Part shown: one piece after another, positions 18,169-27,112 of the stretch
How the letters are laid out: every line of letters begins with the position of its first letter
How positions within the stretch are numbered: the first letter of the stretch is position 1
From: Clostridiales bacterium
Lineage (GTDB): Bacteria; Bacillota; Clostridia; Christensenellales; CAG-138
Reading direction: 5' to 3'
Assembly: GCA_004557245.1 (NCBI GenBank)
Contig: SFEL01000001.1
Coordinates: 1-64,000 of the forward strand
DNA length: 64,000 nucleotides
Notes under the pieces: generated by a model
The model's input: the letters and a program-made list of their open reading frames with translations, nothing else
Database searches by the model: none
Told to the model about the DNA's origin: nothing
Program-made: the position numbers and the translations under genes

Positions 18169-18456
18169 ATGGTTGACTTTGGTGAGAAAGTAAGGGCGCT
18201 CAGAGAAGGCAGGGGACTGTCGCAGGTTCAACTTGCAGAGCTTTTGGGCGTTACAAAAGGTATAATATCGGCATATGAAACGTCTGTGCGAATGCCAAGT
18301 TACAAGGTTTTGATAAGGATAGCACGACTATTTGGCGTGTCTACAGATTACCTGCTCGGGCTGGAATGCAGGGAAGGAATAGATACCTCCGGCCTGAACG
18401 GAAGACAGCGGGAACTGGTAGCCGAATTGGTGAATGAGCTGAGAAGAACAAAATAA
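18169..18456 (+). CDS. XRE-family helix-turn-helix regulator
   Basis: This 95-residue protein has a classical Cro/CI helix-turn-helix at about residues 5-60: V-R-A-L-R-E, then L-S-Q-V-Q-L-A-E-L-L-G-V as helices 2-3, with S-A-Y-E-T after. A short C-terminal helix follows. The start is ATG 18169 because AGAGG lies 8 nt upstream. It sits just outside the phage block and may be its former repressor or an unrelated cassette. Base composition is lower in GC than the phage genes. Confidence 0.85.
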   Translation: MVDFGEKVRALREGRGLSQVQLAELLGVTKGIISAYETSVRMPSYKVLIRIARLFGVSTDYLLGLECREGIDTSGLNGRQRELVAELVNELRRTK

Positions 18457-18459
18457 AAA

Positions 18460-18486
18460 AACGGGGGCTTTGCCCCCGCTTTTTTT
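18460..18486. terminator. Bidirectional terminator between the XRE gene and ileS
   Basis: CGGGGGC-TTT-GCCCCCG (18462-18478) is flanked by A-runs and T-runs and serves both converging genes. Confidence 0.88.
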
Positions 18487-18495
18487 GTTTTTGGC

Positions 18496-21400
18496 TTAAG
18501 ACTTCTCAACGCCCAGCGTGACGCTTTCGCCGTTTATCTCCCAGTCCTTCACATAGCCGGACGCGCCCGGCTTGATGGAGTCGGCAAGGGTATCGGCGGC
18601 GATTTCCGCGCCGTGCTTTGCAAAAATGCTCTCGATGCGGCTATTGCCGTGGTGGGAGAGGACTATGTGGTCGGTGACCTCAAAGCCCGCTTCCTTGCGC
18701 ATGGTCTGCACCTTGGAAACTATTTCGCGCACGAAGCCCTCCTCGATAAGCTCAGGGGTGAGGTTGGTGTCAAGCACCACGGAGAGGTCATGCTCGGTGA
18801 CTGTCACGAAGCCGGCGTTTTCCTCGGTGGAGACAAGCACATCCTCGGCCGCCAGGGATATCTCGGTGCCGTCTATGTCGAACTTGTAGTTCTCGCCCCT
18901 GTTGTGGGCGGTTACCACCGCATTTCCTACGCCTTCGCCCGCCAGATACTGATTGATCTTGGGCAGGAGCTTGCCATAGCGGGGGCCCAGGGTCTTGAGC
19001 TGGGGCTTTACGCGGTAGCTGATGAAGGAGGAAGCGTCGTCAACGAACCTGACTTCCTTTACGTTCAACTCGTCCGCTATAATGGATACGTACATATCGG
19101 GCAGCGCCTTTCCCTGCACGTACATGGAGGCAACGGGCTGGCGGTTCTTGATATTTGCTGCGTTGCGGGCGCTGCGGCCGAGTACTACGATATCCAGCAC
19201 GGCGGCCATGTTGGCCTCCAGCTCGGGGTCGATGAAGCTCTCGTCCTTATGGGGCCAGTCGCAAAGATGTATGCTTTCAGGGGCGCTCTTATCCACCGTC
19301 CGTACCATATTCTGATACATTGTCTCGGACATGAAGGGGGTGAAGGGGGCGGATATCAGCGCCATGGTCTTGAGCACGGTGTAGAGGGTCATGTAGGCGG
19401 CCTCCTTGTCGGCGGTCATATCCTTGCCCCAGTAACGCTCGCGGCAGCGGCGGACGTACCAGTTGGAAAGGTCGTCCATGAAGTCCTGCATCTCGCGGCC
19501 CGCCTCGGTCATCTTCAGGTCGTCAAGGTATGCCTCAACGTGGCCTATGAGGGTGTTCAGGCGGGAAAGTATCCACCTGTCCATGGGCGTCAGGTTGTCA
19601 CGCACCAGCTTATGCCGGGTGGGGTCGAAGTTATCTATGTCCGCATACAGTATATAGAAGGCGTAGGTATTCCAGAAGGTTCCCATATACTTGCGCTGGC
19701 TCTCGGATACGGCCTCTGCGGAGAAGCGGTTGGGCAGCCAGGGCATGGAGCTGGTGTAGAAATACCAGCGCACAGCGTCTGCGCCCTGATTGTCCAGGAG
19801 CACCCAGGGATCTACTACGTTGCCTATGTGCTTGCTCATCTTTCGGCCTTCCTTATCCTGAACGTGGCCCAGCACGATGCAGTTGAGGAACGCGGGTGAG
19901 TCGAACAGACAGGCCGCTATGGCGGAAAGGGTATAGAACCAGCCGCGGGTCTGGTCTATGGCCTCGCTTATAAAGTTTGCGGGGTAGCGGCGCTGGAACA
20001 TATCCTTGTTCTCAAAGGGATAGTGCCACTGTGCGAAGGGCATGGAGCCGGAATCGAACCAGCAGTCTATAACTACGGGCTCGCGCCTCATGGTGCCGCC
20101 GCACTCGCACTTCCAGGTGAGAGGATCCACATAGGGCTTATGCAGCTCAACGTTCTCATCGCAGCCGGTAAGCTGGGAGAGCTCCTTGCGGCTGCCGACA
20201 ACGTGTATCTTGCCGCACTTGTCGCATACCCATACGGGCAGGGGGGTGCCCCAGTAGCGCTCGCGGGAGATGCCCCAGTCTATCACGTTCTCCAGGAAGT
20301 TGCCCATGCGGCCTTCCTTGATGGTTTCGGGGATCCAGTTGATACGGCGGTTGTAGTCTATCAGCCTGTCCTTTACCTTGGTCATCGCTATGAACCAGGA
20401 GGAACGGGCGTAGTAGATCAGCGGAGTGTCGCAGCGCCAGCAGAAGGGGTAGCTGTGTTCAAACTTGGGGGCGGCGAAGAGAAGGCCGCGCTCCTCCAGA
20501 TCCCTGAGCACCATGGGGTCGGCCTTCTTTACGAATACGCCGTCCCAGGGGGTGCCGCCGCACATTTCGCCCTTGGAGTCCACCATCTGGACGAAGGGCA
20601 GGTCGTATCTCCTGCATACCCTGTAGTCGTCCTCGCCGAAGGCGGGAGCGTTATGGACTATGCCGGTACCGTCGGTAGTGGTGACATAGTCGTCAACCAT
20701 CACATAGAAGGCGTCCTTGCCGCCGGCGGCCTTGCGGGTGCATTCGAACAGGGGCTCGTAGTGCTTGTATTCAAGCTCTTTACCTAGGACTTCCTTTACT
20801 ATCTCTGTCTCGTGGCCCTCGAGAACCGTACCTATAAGATCCTTGGCCATGATGAGGGTCTCTTTGCCGTCCACCCTCACGTATGCGTAGGTCACATCGG
20901 GATTGACGCAGAGGGACACGTTGCTGGGCAGCGTCCAGGGTGTGGTGGTCCAGGCCAGGAAGTAGGTGTTCTCCTCGTCGGGAACCCTGAAGCGGACGGT
21001 GGCGGAGGTCTCCTTGACCTCCTTATAGCCCTGAGCTACCTCGTGGGAGGAGAGGGCGGTGCCGCAGCGGGGGCAGTAGGGGACTATCTTGTGGCCCTTG
21101 TACAGAAGGCCCTTTTCGTAGATGGTCTTCAGCGCCCACCACTCGGACTCGATATAGTCGTTATCATAGGTTATGTAGGGGTTATCCATATCTGCCCAGA
21201 AGCCCATGCGGTCGGACATGACCTCCCACTCGCCCTTGTACTTCCATACGGATTCCTTGCACTTCTGAATGAAGGGAATAACGCCGTACTGCTCTATCTG
21301 CTCCTTTCCGTCAAGGCCCAGCTCTTTTTCGACCTCCAGCTCAACGGGAAGGCCGTGGGTATCCCAGCCGGCCTTACGCAGCACGTCGTAACCCCGCATG

Positions 21401-21618
21401 GTCTTGTAGCGGGGGATTATATCCTTCATGGCGCGGGTCAGTACGTGGCCGATGTGGGGCTTGCCGTTGGCAGTGGGCGGGCCGTCAAAGAAGGTGTAGG
21501 CGGGGGCGCCCTTTCGGAGTTGGACGCTCTTTTCGAATATCTGGTTATCCTTCCAGAATTTCAGCGTCTCCTTCTCGCGCTCCACGAAATTCAGCGTGGT
21601 CGGAACTTTCTTGTACAT
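18496..21618 (-). CDS. ileS: Isoleucyl-tRNA synthetase, type 2
   Basis: This 1040-residue class I synthetase charges tRNA-Ile and edits valine. It has P-H-I-G-H (residues 54-58), W-D-T-H-G-L-P, a CP1 editing domain, and K-M-S-K-H (593-597) in place of K-M-S-K-S. The length, K-M-S-K-H and sequence style fit the eukaryote-like type 2 enzymes, which are typically less sensitive to mupirocin; that property is inferred from the family. The ATG follows AAGGAGAAGCAG. Expression is controlled by the T-box leader upstream. Confidence 0.95.
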   Translation of the reverse strand: MYKKVPTTLNFVEREKETLKFWKDNQIFEKSVQLRKGAPAYTFFDGPPTANGKPHIGHVLTRAMKDIIPRYKTMRGYDVLRKAGWDTHGLPVELEVEKELGLDGKEQIEQYGVIPFIQKCKESVWKYKGEWEVMSDRMGFWADMDNPYITYDNDYIESEWWALKTIYEKGLLYKGHKIVPYCPRCGTALSSHEVAQGYKEVKETSATVRFRVPDEENTYFLAWTTTPWTLPSNVSLCVNPDVTYAYVRVDGKETLIMAKDLIGTVLEGHETEIVKEVLGKELEYKHYEPLFECTRKAAGGKDAFYVMVDDYVTTTDGTGIVHNAPAFGEDDYRVCRRYDLPFVQMVDSKGEMCGGTPWDGVFVKKADPMVLRDLEERGLLFAAPKFEHSYPFCWRCDTPLIYYARSSWFIAMTKVKDRLIDYNRRINWIPETIKEGRMGNFLENVIDWGISRERYWGTPLPVWVCDKCGKIHVVGSRKELSQLTGCDENVELHKPYVDPLTWKCECGGTMRREPVVIDCWFDSGSMPFAQWHYPFENKDMFQRRYPANFISEAIDQTRGWFYTLSAIAACLFDSPAFLNCIVLGHVQDKEGRKMSKHIGNVVDPWVLLDNQGADAVRWYFYTSSMPWLPNRFSAEAVSESQRKYMGTFWNTYAFYILYADIDNFDPTRHKLVRDNLTPMDRWILSRLNTLIGHVEAYLDDLKMTEAGREMQDFMDDLSNWYVRRCRERYWGKDMTADKEAAYMTLYTVLKTMALISAPFTPFMSETMYQNMVRTVDKSAPESIHLCDWPHKDESFIDPELEANMAAVLDIVVLGRSARNAANIKNRQPVASMYVQGKALPDMYVSIIADELNVKEVRFVDDASSFISYRVKPQLKTLGPRYGKLLPKINQYLAGEGVGNAVVTAHNRGENYKFDIDGTEISLAAEDVLVSTEENAGFVTVTEHDLSVVLDTNLTPELIEEGFVREIVSKVQTMRKEAGFEVTDHIVLSHHGNSRIESIFAKHGAEIAADTLADSIKPGASGYVKDWEINGESVTLGVEKS

Positions 21619-21672
21619 CTGCTTCTCCTTAATCTTTTATAGCTTCTTAAAATAAAGGTTTTCGGGCAAAAT

Positions 21673-21933
21673 AAAAACGCCCCAAATATCGGGACGCAGT
21701 ATTGCGCGGTACCACCCGAGTTGGCGCAGCGCGCCCTCTCTGCCGCGGCATGTCGTAGCCGCGTGCCCGTGTAACGGTGGGCTGCCGTCCGGCACTAATG
21801 ACGAAATACGGGTTCGCGCCGGCGCTCGCGGGTGATGCGTGTGGGTGGAGACGCCGCAGCCCTCGCACCGTAAAAAACGGGCCGCTCTCTTTGGCTTCCG
21901 GTCTCACCGTGTGTCCCGGTCACAACTTTACAA
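21673..21933 (-). promoter_or_regulatory. T-box leader of ileS
   Basis: On the minus strand the conserved T-box GGGTGGTACCGCG (around 21703-21716) lies in the antiterminator region. It is followed by a terminator hairpin GCGTCCC...GGGGCG with TTTTT (21673-21697). A long structured leader of about 260 nt precedes it. Uncharged tRNA-Ile would bind and allow read-through. The specifier codon was not resolved with certainty. Confidence 0.9.
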
Positions 21934-21939
21934 TTACTT

Positions 21940-21968
21940 ATTATATTATTCCCTTTCTTTTTTGTAAA
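21940..21968 (-). promoter_or_regulatory. Promoter of the ileS leader
   Basis: On the minus strand, TTTACA (21963-21968), a 17-nt spacer and TATAAT (21940-21945). The region 21970-22140 in front of ftsH holds no gene, and no ftsH promoter could be assigned firmly. Confidence 0.78.
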
Positions 21969-22140
21969 CCCCTTAATTCAGGGGCAAAAGTGGTATGCGT
22001 CACGTTTTTTTCACTTAAATTTGATTATTTGAGGTATGAATAGGTAAATTTTTGTGTTACTATTAGATGGATAGTTTAAACTCGTAGGTGGTATGCTTAG
22101 CCATAGGACTTTGTGGGGGGCATACCGGGGAGGTAAAATT

Positions 22141-24216
22141 TTGAAGAGAAGAAACCTTACAACACCGATAGTGTATCTTATAATGCTGGGAATAATCGTA
22201 TTGCTGGTATCCGGTTTTGATCTTTCCGGCGATAAGGTCAAGAAGATAAGCTATTCGGAATTCATAGATGACGTCAGAGGGGGCAGGATACAGGCGGCGG
22301 AAGTTACCGACCTCAAGCTCATAGGCCTGTACTCCGACAGCAAGATAAGCATGGACGTCTTCCCGCGGGAGGCGGACTTCTACACCTATATCCCTTCCGT
22401 GGATATTCTCAAGGATGACATGGATAAGGTTACCGCCGAGCTTACCGGCAGGGAAGCCAAGGACATAACTCAGGCGGACTATCCATTCTCTCTTGTGCTT
22501 AACCCGACTCCCGGCCCATCCATACTGGAAACCATGCTGCCGTACATACTGCTCTTTGGCGGCCTGGCGCTGTTCTATGTTCTGATGACCAGGGCCCAGG
22601 GCGGCGGCAATAACGTAATGAACTTCGGCAAGAGCCGCGCCCGTACAAACATGGACGGCAAGAATAAAGTCACATTTGCTGACGTTGCAGGCGCCGAGGA
22701 GGAAAAAGAGGAGCTCAGAGAAGTGGTGGAGTTCATGCGCTCCCCCAAGCGGTTCACCGCCATGGGCGCACGCATACCCAAGGGCTGTCTGCTTGTAGGC
22801 CCTCCGGGCACAGGTAAGACTCTGCTGGCCAAGGCCGTAGCCGGCGAGGCGGGCGTGCCCTTCTTCTCCATCTCCGGTTCGGATTTCGTGGAGATGTTCG
22901 TGGGCGTCGGCGCCAGCCGCGTGCGCGACCTGTTCAATACGGCTAAAAAGTGCGCGCCCGCTGTGGTGTTCATAGACGAGATAGATGCCGTTGGCCGTCA
23001 GCGCGGTGCGGGCCTTGGCGGCGGACACGACGAGCGGGAGCAGACCCTTAACCAGCTACTGGTGGAGATGGACGGCTTTGCGGTAAACGAAGGCATAATA
23101 GTGCTTGCCGCCACTAACCGACCAGACATACTTGATCCCGCACTGCTGCGTCCGGGCAGGTTTGACAGGCAGATAACCGTAGGCTACCCAGATGTTAAGG
23201 GCCGGGAGGCGATACTCGCAGTCCATGCAAAGGGCAAGCCCCTTGGCAAGGACGTGGATCTGGGAGTGCTGGCAAAGCGCACCAGCGGCATGACCGGCGC
23301 TGATCTTGAAAACGTGCTTAACGAGGCGGCCATACTTGCGGCCCGCTTTAAGAAGAAAGAGATAACCATGGCGGAGCTGGAGGAGGCCATAACCCGCACG
23401 GTTGTGGGCCCCGAAAAGCGCAGCCGTGTAGTTACCGAGGAGGATAAGCGCATCACCGCCTATCACGAGGCGGGACACGCCATAGTAGCCCTGAAGATGG
23501 AGCACTGCGATCCTGTACACGAGGTGTCCATAATACCCAGAGGTCAGGCGGCAGGCTACACCATGACCATGCCCGACAACGACGACAGCCACATTTCCCG
23601 CGGCAAGATACTTGACCAGATAGCCATGAGTATGGGCGGCCGTGTGGCCGAGAGCATCGCCCTTGACGACATATGCACCGGCGCCATAGGCGACCTGAAG
23701 CACGCCAGCGACCTGGCCCGCCGCATGGTGATAGAGTTCGGCATGAGCGACGAGATAGGCCCCGTGTTCTTGGGAGGCGACTCCGAGGTTTTCATAGCAA
23801 AGGACTGGGGCCATCAGCGCAGCTATTCTGAGGAGGTGGCTGCCAAGGTGGACAAGGAGATCCGCAGGATACTGGAGGAGCAATTCGAGCGGGCAAAGCA
23901 GGTGCTGCTCCAGGAGCGGGAGGCGCTTGACCGGGTAGTGAAGTATCTTATAGAGTACGAGCGCATAACCGGCGAGGAATTCGAGAAGATATTCCATAAC
24001 GAGCCTGTGGAGCTGGTATCCTATAAAGAGCGGAAGGAAGCTCTTGAAAAGCCGGACGAGGAGGAAAAGCCGGAGGACGAATCCGATGACAGGACAGGGG
24101 ATGAGCCGGAGCAGCGCCATGAGGGCAGCGGTGAGGACAGCTCCGAGGATAAGCCTGAGAAAGAGGCGGAACAGAAATTCTACCGGCCCGGCGGATTCGA
24201 CGACGAGGACAAATAA
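22141..24216 (+). CDS. ftsH: ATP-dependent zinc metalloprotease FtsH
   Basis: This 691-residue membrane AAA protease degrades misassembled membrane proteins and short-lived regulators. It has a first membrane segment (about residues 7-25), an extracytoplasmic domain and a second membrane segment (about 121-140). The AAA module has Walker A G-P-P-G-T-G-K-T at 220-227 and an S-R-H-like arginine region. The protease zinc site H-E-A-G-H is at 442-446. The C-terminal ~60 residues are highly acidic. The start is a TTG at 22141, 8 nt after GGGGAGG; an in-frame ATG at 22093 lies upstream of that site and is rejected. Confidence 0.95.
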   Translation: MKRRNLTTPIVYLIMLGIIVLLVSGFDLSGDKVKKISYSEFIDDVRGGRIQAAEVTDLKLIGLYSDSKISMDVFPREADFYTYIPSVDILKDDMDKVTAELTGREAKDITQADYPFSLVLNPTPGPSILETMLPYILLFGGLALFYVLMTRAQGGGNNVMNFGKSRARTNMDGKNKVTFADVAGAEEEKEELREVVEFMRSPKRFTAMGARIPKGCLLVGPPGTGKTLLAKAVAGEAGVPFFSISGSDFVEMFVGVGASRVRDLFNTAKKCAPAVVFIDEIDAVGRQRGAGLGGGHDEREQTLNQLLVEMDGFAVNEGIIVLAATNRPDILDPALLRPGRFDRQITVGYPDVKGREAILAVHAKGKPLGKDVDLGVLAKRTSGMTGADLENVLNEAAILAARFKKKEITMAELEEAITRTVVGPEKRSRVVTEEDKRITAYHEAGHAIVALKMEHCDPVHEVSIIPRGQAAGYTMTMPDNDDSHISRGKILDQIAMSMGGRVAESIALDDICTGAIGDLKHASDLARRMVIEFGMSDEIGPVFLGGDSEVFIAKDWGHQRSYSEEVAAKVDKEIRRILEEQFERAKQVLLQEREALDRVVKYLIEYERITGEEFEKIFHNEPVELVSYKERKEALEKPDEEEKPEDESDDRTGDEPEQRHEGSGEDSSEDKPEKEAEQKFYRPGGFDDEDK

Positions 24217-24224
24217 AAAAGCTT

Positions 24225-24257
24225 TCGGGCGAAGACGATGCTTCGCCCGATTTTTTT
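24225..24257 (+). terminator. Terminator after ftsH
   Basis: TCGGGCGAAG (24225-24234) and CTTCGCCCGA (24241-24250) form a perfect 10-bp stem followed by seven T residues. Confidence 0.88.
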
Positions 24258-24273
24258 GAGGATAAAGCAAAAA

Positions 24274-25086
24274 ATGGAAGGATTCGACCTGCACATACAT
24301 TCCAACATGTCAGATGGCACCTTTGACCCGGAGGCTATCCCCGGCCTGGCAAAGGCGCAGGGGGTATGCTATATGGCCCTTACGGATCACGATACGGCCG
24401 CAGGCTGCAAGCGGGCCATAGCCGCGGGGGAAAGCATAGGAGTAAAGGTAATACCCGGCATAGAGCTGGATGTGGAATTCCCGACGGAACTTCACATGCT
24501 TGGGCTGAACATAAACCCTGACTGCCCTGCCATGGTGAAATTCGAAGCATGGCGGGGAGAGAGCAGGCGTCAGCGCAACAGGGCCATACTGGACAAGCTC
24601 AGCGCATTTGGCATACCGGCTGAGGAATACATGGAGCACAGCCGCGGCAACGATACACGGCTGCACATCGCCAAGGCAATAATCGCCGCGGGGTATGCGG
24701 ATACCATGCCTGAGGCATTCGAAAAATACCTGAATCCGGGCTGCCCCGGCTTTGTGCCCGGTGTGCGGCCCTCTGAAAAAGAGGCGATGGAGCTGATACT
24801 GGAATCCGGCGGCAGGCCGGTGCTGGCTCACCCCTGTAAGATAAAGGCGGACGCGGATAAGCTCATAAGGGAGCTTGCGGACTACGGCCTATGGGGCCTT
24901 GAAGTCTTCTATCCTGCCTCCACCGAGGGGCAGAAGCGGGGCTTTTTGTCCCTATGCGCTCAGCTTGGCCTGCATGCCACCTGCGGCAGCGATTTTCACG
25001 GAAAGAACCGGGAAAACCCCATAGGCGGCCCATATGAGAAAAACCAGGCGCTGGAGTGCGCATGGAGGGAGTTCTTTGAGCGGTAA
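24274..25086 (+). CDS. PHP-domain phosphoesterase (YciV/RNase AM-like)
   Basis: This 270-residue protein begins with the PHP metal motif D-L-H-I-H-S-N-M-S-D-G (residues 5-15), then T-D-H-D-T (about 40-44). Later metal ligands are in P-G-I-E-L (about 64-68), H-I-A-K-A and L-A-H-P; the last is G-S-D-F-H-G near the C-terminus. This is the YciV/TrpH branch, which removes nucleotides or hydrolyses 3',5'-bisphosphates in E. coli. The start at 24274 follows GAGGAT; earlier in-frame ATGs lie in the ftsH terminator. It stands alone before prs. Confidence 0.85.
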   Translation: MEGFDLHIHSNMSDGTFDPEAIPGLAKAQGVCYMALTDHDTAAGCKRAIAAGESIGVKVIPGIELDVEFPTELHMLGLNINPDCPAMVKFEAWRGESRRQRNRAILDKLSAFGIPAEEYMEHSRGNDTRLHIAKAIIAAGYADTMPEAFEKYLNPGCPGFVPGVRPSEKEAMELILESGGRPVLAHPCKIKADADKLIRELADYGLWGLEVFYPASTEGQKRGFLSLCAQLGLHATCGSDFHGKNRENPIGGPYEKNQALECAWREFFER

Positions 25087-25259
25087 GCCGGTATAATTTT
25101 TTGGTATGAAGGAATCGATGCAAAAATAACGAACAAGACCATCTGACAGGTGGCATGCAGACTGAGCCATACAAAAAATGCAATATGGATTGCAGGCTTG
25201 GGATAAGCAATGATTATAATGAAATGCAAGTGCTCCTTCATTTAAATTGTCGTATTGCG

Positions 25260-25288
25260 TTGATTATACGGATTATATTTGTTATAAT
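25260..25288 (+). promoter_or_regulatory. Promoter of prs
   Basis: TTGATT (25260-25265), a 17-nt spacer and TATAAT (25283-25288), followed by an AAAAGGGGG ribosome-binding site. Confidence 0.8.
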
Positions 25289-25321
25289 GCTGATGAAAAT
25301 TAAAAGGGGGTAAATCGAAAA

Positions 25322-26350
25322 ATGTCCGGCGACGGTACCATTAAAATTTTTGCGGGCAGCGCCAGCAAAGAATTTGCAGCACAGATGTGCGATTATCTCG
25401 GAAGCCCTATGGGCAAATGCACTACTCACGTATTCTCCGAAGGCAACACCTTCGTCCGCATCGATGAGAGCATAAGGGACAAGGACGTATACTTCGTACA
25501 GACTATAGGACTTGATCCCAACAATGAATTTACAGAGCTGCTTTTCTTCTTGGACGCATTCAAGCGCGCCAGCGCAAACAGTGTTACCGCCATTATCCCC
25601 TATTTCAGCTATGCCAAGGGCGATAAGAAGGACGAGCCCAGAGTGTCTATACGCGGCAGAGTGTGCGCAGAGTGCATAGAGCTGGCAGGCGCTGACCGCG
25701 TGGTAACCATGGATCTTCATGCCGCTCAGGTGCAGGGCTTTTTCAAGAAACCCGTAGACCACCTCTATGCGCAGGACCTGCTTTGCGCATACGCAAGGTA
25801 TCTGGGCATAGTGGACGAAAATCTGGTAGTAGTATCCCCTGACGCGGGCAGCGCGAAGCGCGCAAGGCTGATGGCCAACGAGCTTGGCTGCGCCGTGGCC
25901 ATAGGCGACAAGACGCGCGCAGGCCACGACGAGAACGCCAAGGTGCTTGAAATCATTGGCGACGTAAAGGGCAAAAACTGTATAGTAGTAGACGATTTCA
26001 CCATCTCCGGCGGCACTCTGGTAGACGTTGCGCACGGCCTCAAGGACAAGGGCGCAAACGACATTTACGCATTCCTGTCCCATGTAGTGCTCCGGGAAAA
26101 GGGCGTAAAGAAGATCGAGGAGAGCCCCATAAAGCTGCTGGTATCCACCGATACCGTAAATTGTCCCGCCGTAAAGGGCCACGACAAGATAAAGATATTG
26201 TCCGCCGCTCCCATGTTCGCAGAGGCTGTCCGCCACATACACGACCGTATGTCCATGAGCAACCTATTTGACAACCCCAGCCAGAGAATGCTCACCATGA
26301 GCTTCGCCAAGCAGATGTCTCTTGACGATATGATGAACCTGCATAGATAA
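25322..26350 (+). CDS. prs: Ribose-phosphate pyrophosphokinase
   Basis: This 342-residue enzyme makes PRPP from ribose 5-phosphate and ATP for nucleotide, His and Trp synthesis. Recognisable features are D-K-D-V-Y-F-V-Q-T, Y-F-S-Y-A-K-G-D-K-K, the metal-binding D-L-H-A-A-Q-V-Q-G-F-F, V-V-S-P-D-A-G-S, and the PRPP loop V-V-D-D-F-T-I-S-G-G-T at about 223-233. It is about 25 residues longer than typical bacterial Prs, mainly at the C-terminus, and Tyr replaces the usual aromatic R-Q-D segment partner. It is a single-gene transcript with its own terminator. Confidence 0.92.
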   Translation: MSGDGTIKIFAGSASKEFAAQMCDYLGSPMGKCTTHVFSEGNTFVRIDESIRDKDVYFVQTIGLDPNNEFTELLFFLDAFKRASANSVTAIIPYFSYAKGDKKDEPRVSIRGRVCAECIELAGADRVVTMDLHAAQVQGFFKKPVDHLYAQDLLCAYARYLGIVDENLVVVSPDAGSAKRARLMANELGCAVAIGDKTRAGHDENAKVLEIIGDVKGKNCIVVDDFTISGGTLVDVAHGLKDKGANDIYAFLSHVVLREKGVKKIEESPIKLLVSTDTVNCPAVKGHDKIKILSAAPMFAEAVRHIHDRMSMSNLFDNPSQRMLTMSFAKQMSLDDMMNLHR

Positions 26351-26365
26351 AAAATAAGCTGTATT

Positions 26366-26399
26366 AACGTCTCGTGACTTTGTGTTGCGGGGCGTTTTT
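26366..26399 (+). terminator. Terminator after prs
   Basis: AACGTCTCG and CGGGGCGTT pair (with G-U pairs) around a 13-nt loop and are followed by TTTT. Confidence 0.65.
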
Positions 26400-26440
26400 C
26401 ATTGGGCTATACTCATTGTAAACCAGCATGGAGAGGTAAT

Positions 26441-27112
26441 ATGAACGACATAAGCTTTACTGAAGCCCTTGGCATAGTGCCGGGCATCACCGCCATAATA
26501 GGGGGAGGAGGAAAGACCAGCCTTATGAACCGCCTTGCCGCGGAGCTTTCTGCTGCCGGCAGCAGGGTGATAATATGCACCAGCACCCACATATGGCGGC
26601 CGACGGATTTACCGGTGCTGGAAAACGCAGCGGAGGCGGACATAGCCGCCGCCCTCATGGAGCACAGCGTCGTATGTGTAGGCGAGAGGGAGGGAGAAAA
26701 GCTAATAGCCCCCAAGCTGCCGATAGCCCGGCTCAACGGACTGGCGCCTTATGTGATAGCCGAGGCGGACGGATCAAAGGGGCTGCCCTTAAAGGCCCAC
26801 GACAAAAATGAGCCCGTGATACCCCCAGGCTCAAAAGTGATATACGTAGTAGGGGCGGACGGTATAGGCAAGCCCATAGCCGAGTCAGCCCACCGGCCGG
26901 AGCTGTACGCCCGGCGGCTGGGAGCGGACGTGGGCCATGTGGTAACACCTAAGGACGCCGCAACCATGGTAGACTATGGCGATACGGTGCTTTTCAACAA
27001 GGCGGACAGGCCGGAGGACGTGGAAAACGGCAGGGCCTTCGCGAAGGCGTTCCATGGAAGAACGGTGATAGCCGCGCTGAAACAGGGCAGGGTAATAGAA
27101 GTAATCAATTAG
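26441..27112 (+). CDS. yqeC: YqeC-family protein, selenium-dependent molybdenum hydroxylase maturation
   Basis: This 223-residue P-loop protein has a Walker-A-like G-G-G-G-K-T-S-L near residues 18-25, T-S-T-H-I-W near 46-51, E-A-D-G-S-K-G-L-P-L-K at about 106-116, and E-P-V-I-P. All match the YqeC family. This family co-occurs with selenium-dependent molybdenum hydroxylases that carry a non-selenocysteine selenium cofactor; its exact reaction is unproven. The start is ATG 26441 after GAGAGG. Its 3' end overlaps the convergent PHP gene by 4 nt. The molybdenum genes are at 43-49 kb, not next to it. Confidence 0.85.
   Translation: MNDISFTEALGIVPGITAIIGGGGKTSLMNRLAAELSAAGSRVIICTSTHIWRPTDLPVLENAAEADIAAALMEHSVVCVGEREGEKLIAPKLPIARLNGLAPYVIAEADGSKGLPLKAHDKNEPVIPPGSKVIYVVGADGIGKPIAESAHRPELYARRLGADVGHVVTPKDAATMVDYGDTVLFNKADRPEDVENGRAFAKAFHGRTVIAALKQGRVIEVIN

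Noticed and set aside
22093..22140. ATG start for ftsH at 22093
   Set aside because: GGGGAGG lies after it, 8 nt before the TTG at 22141, which gives the family N-terminus.
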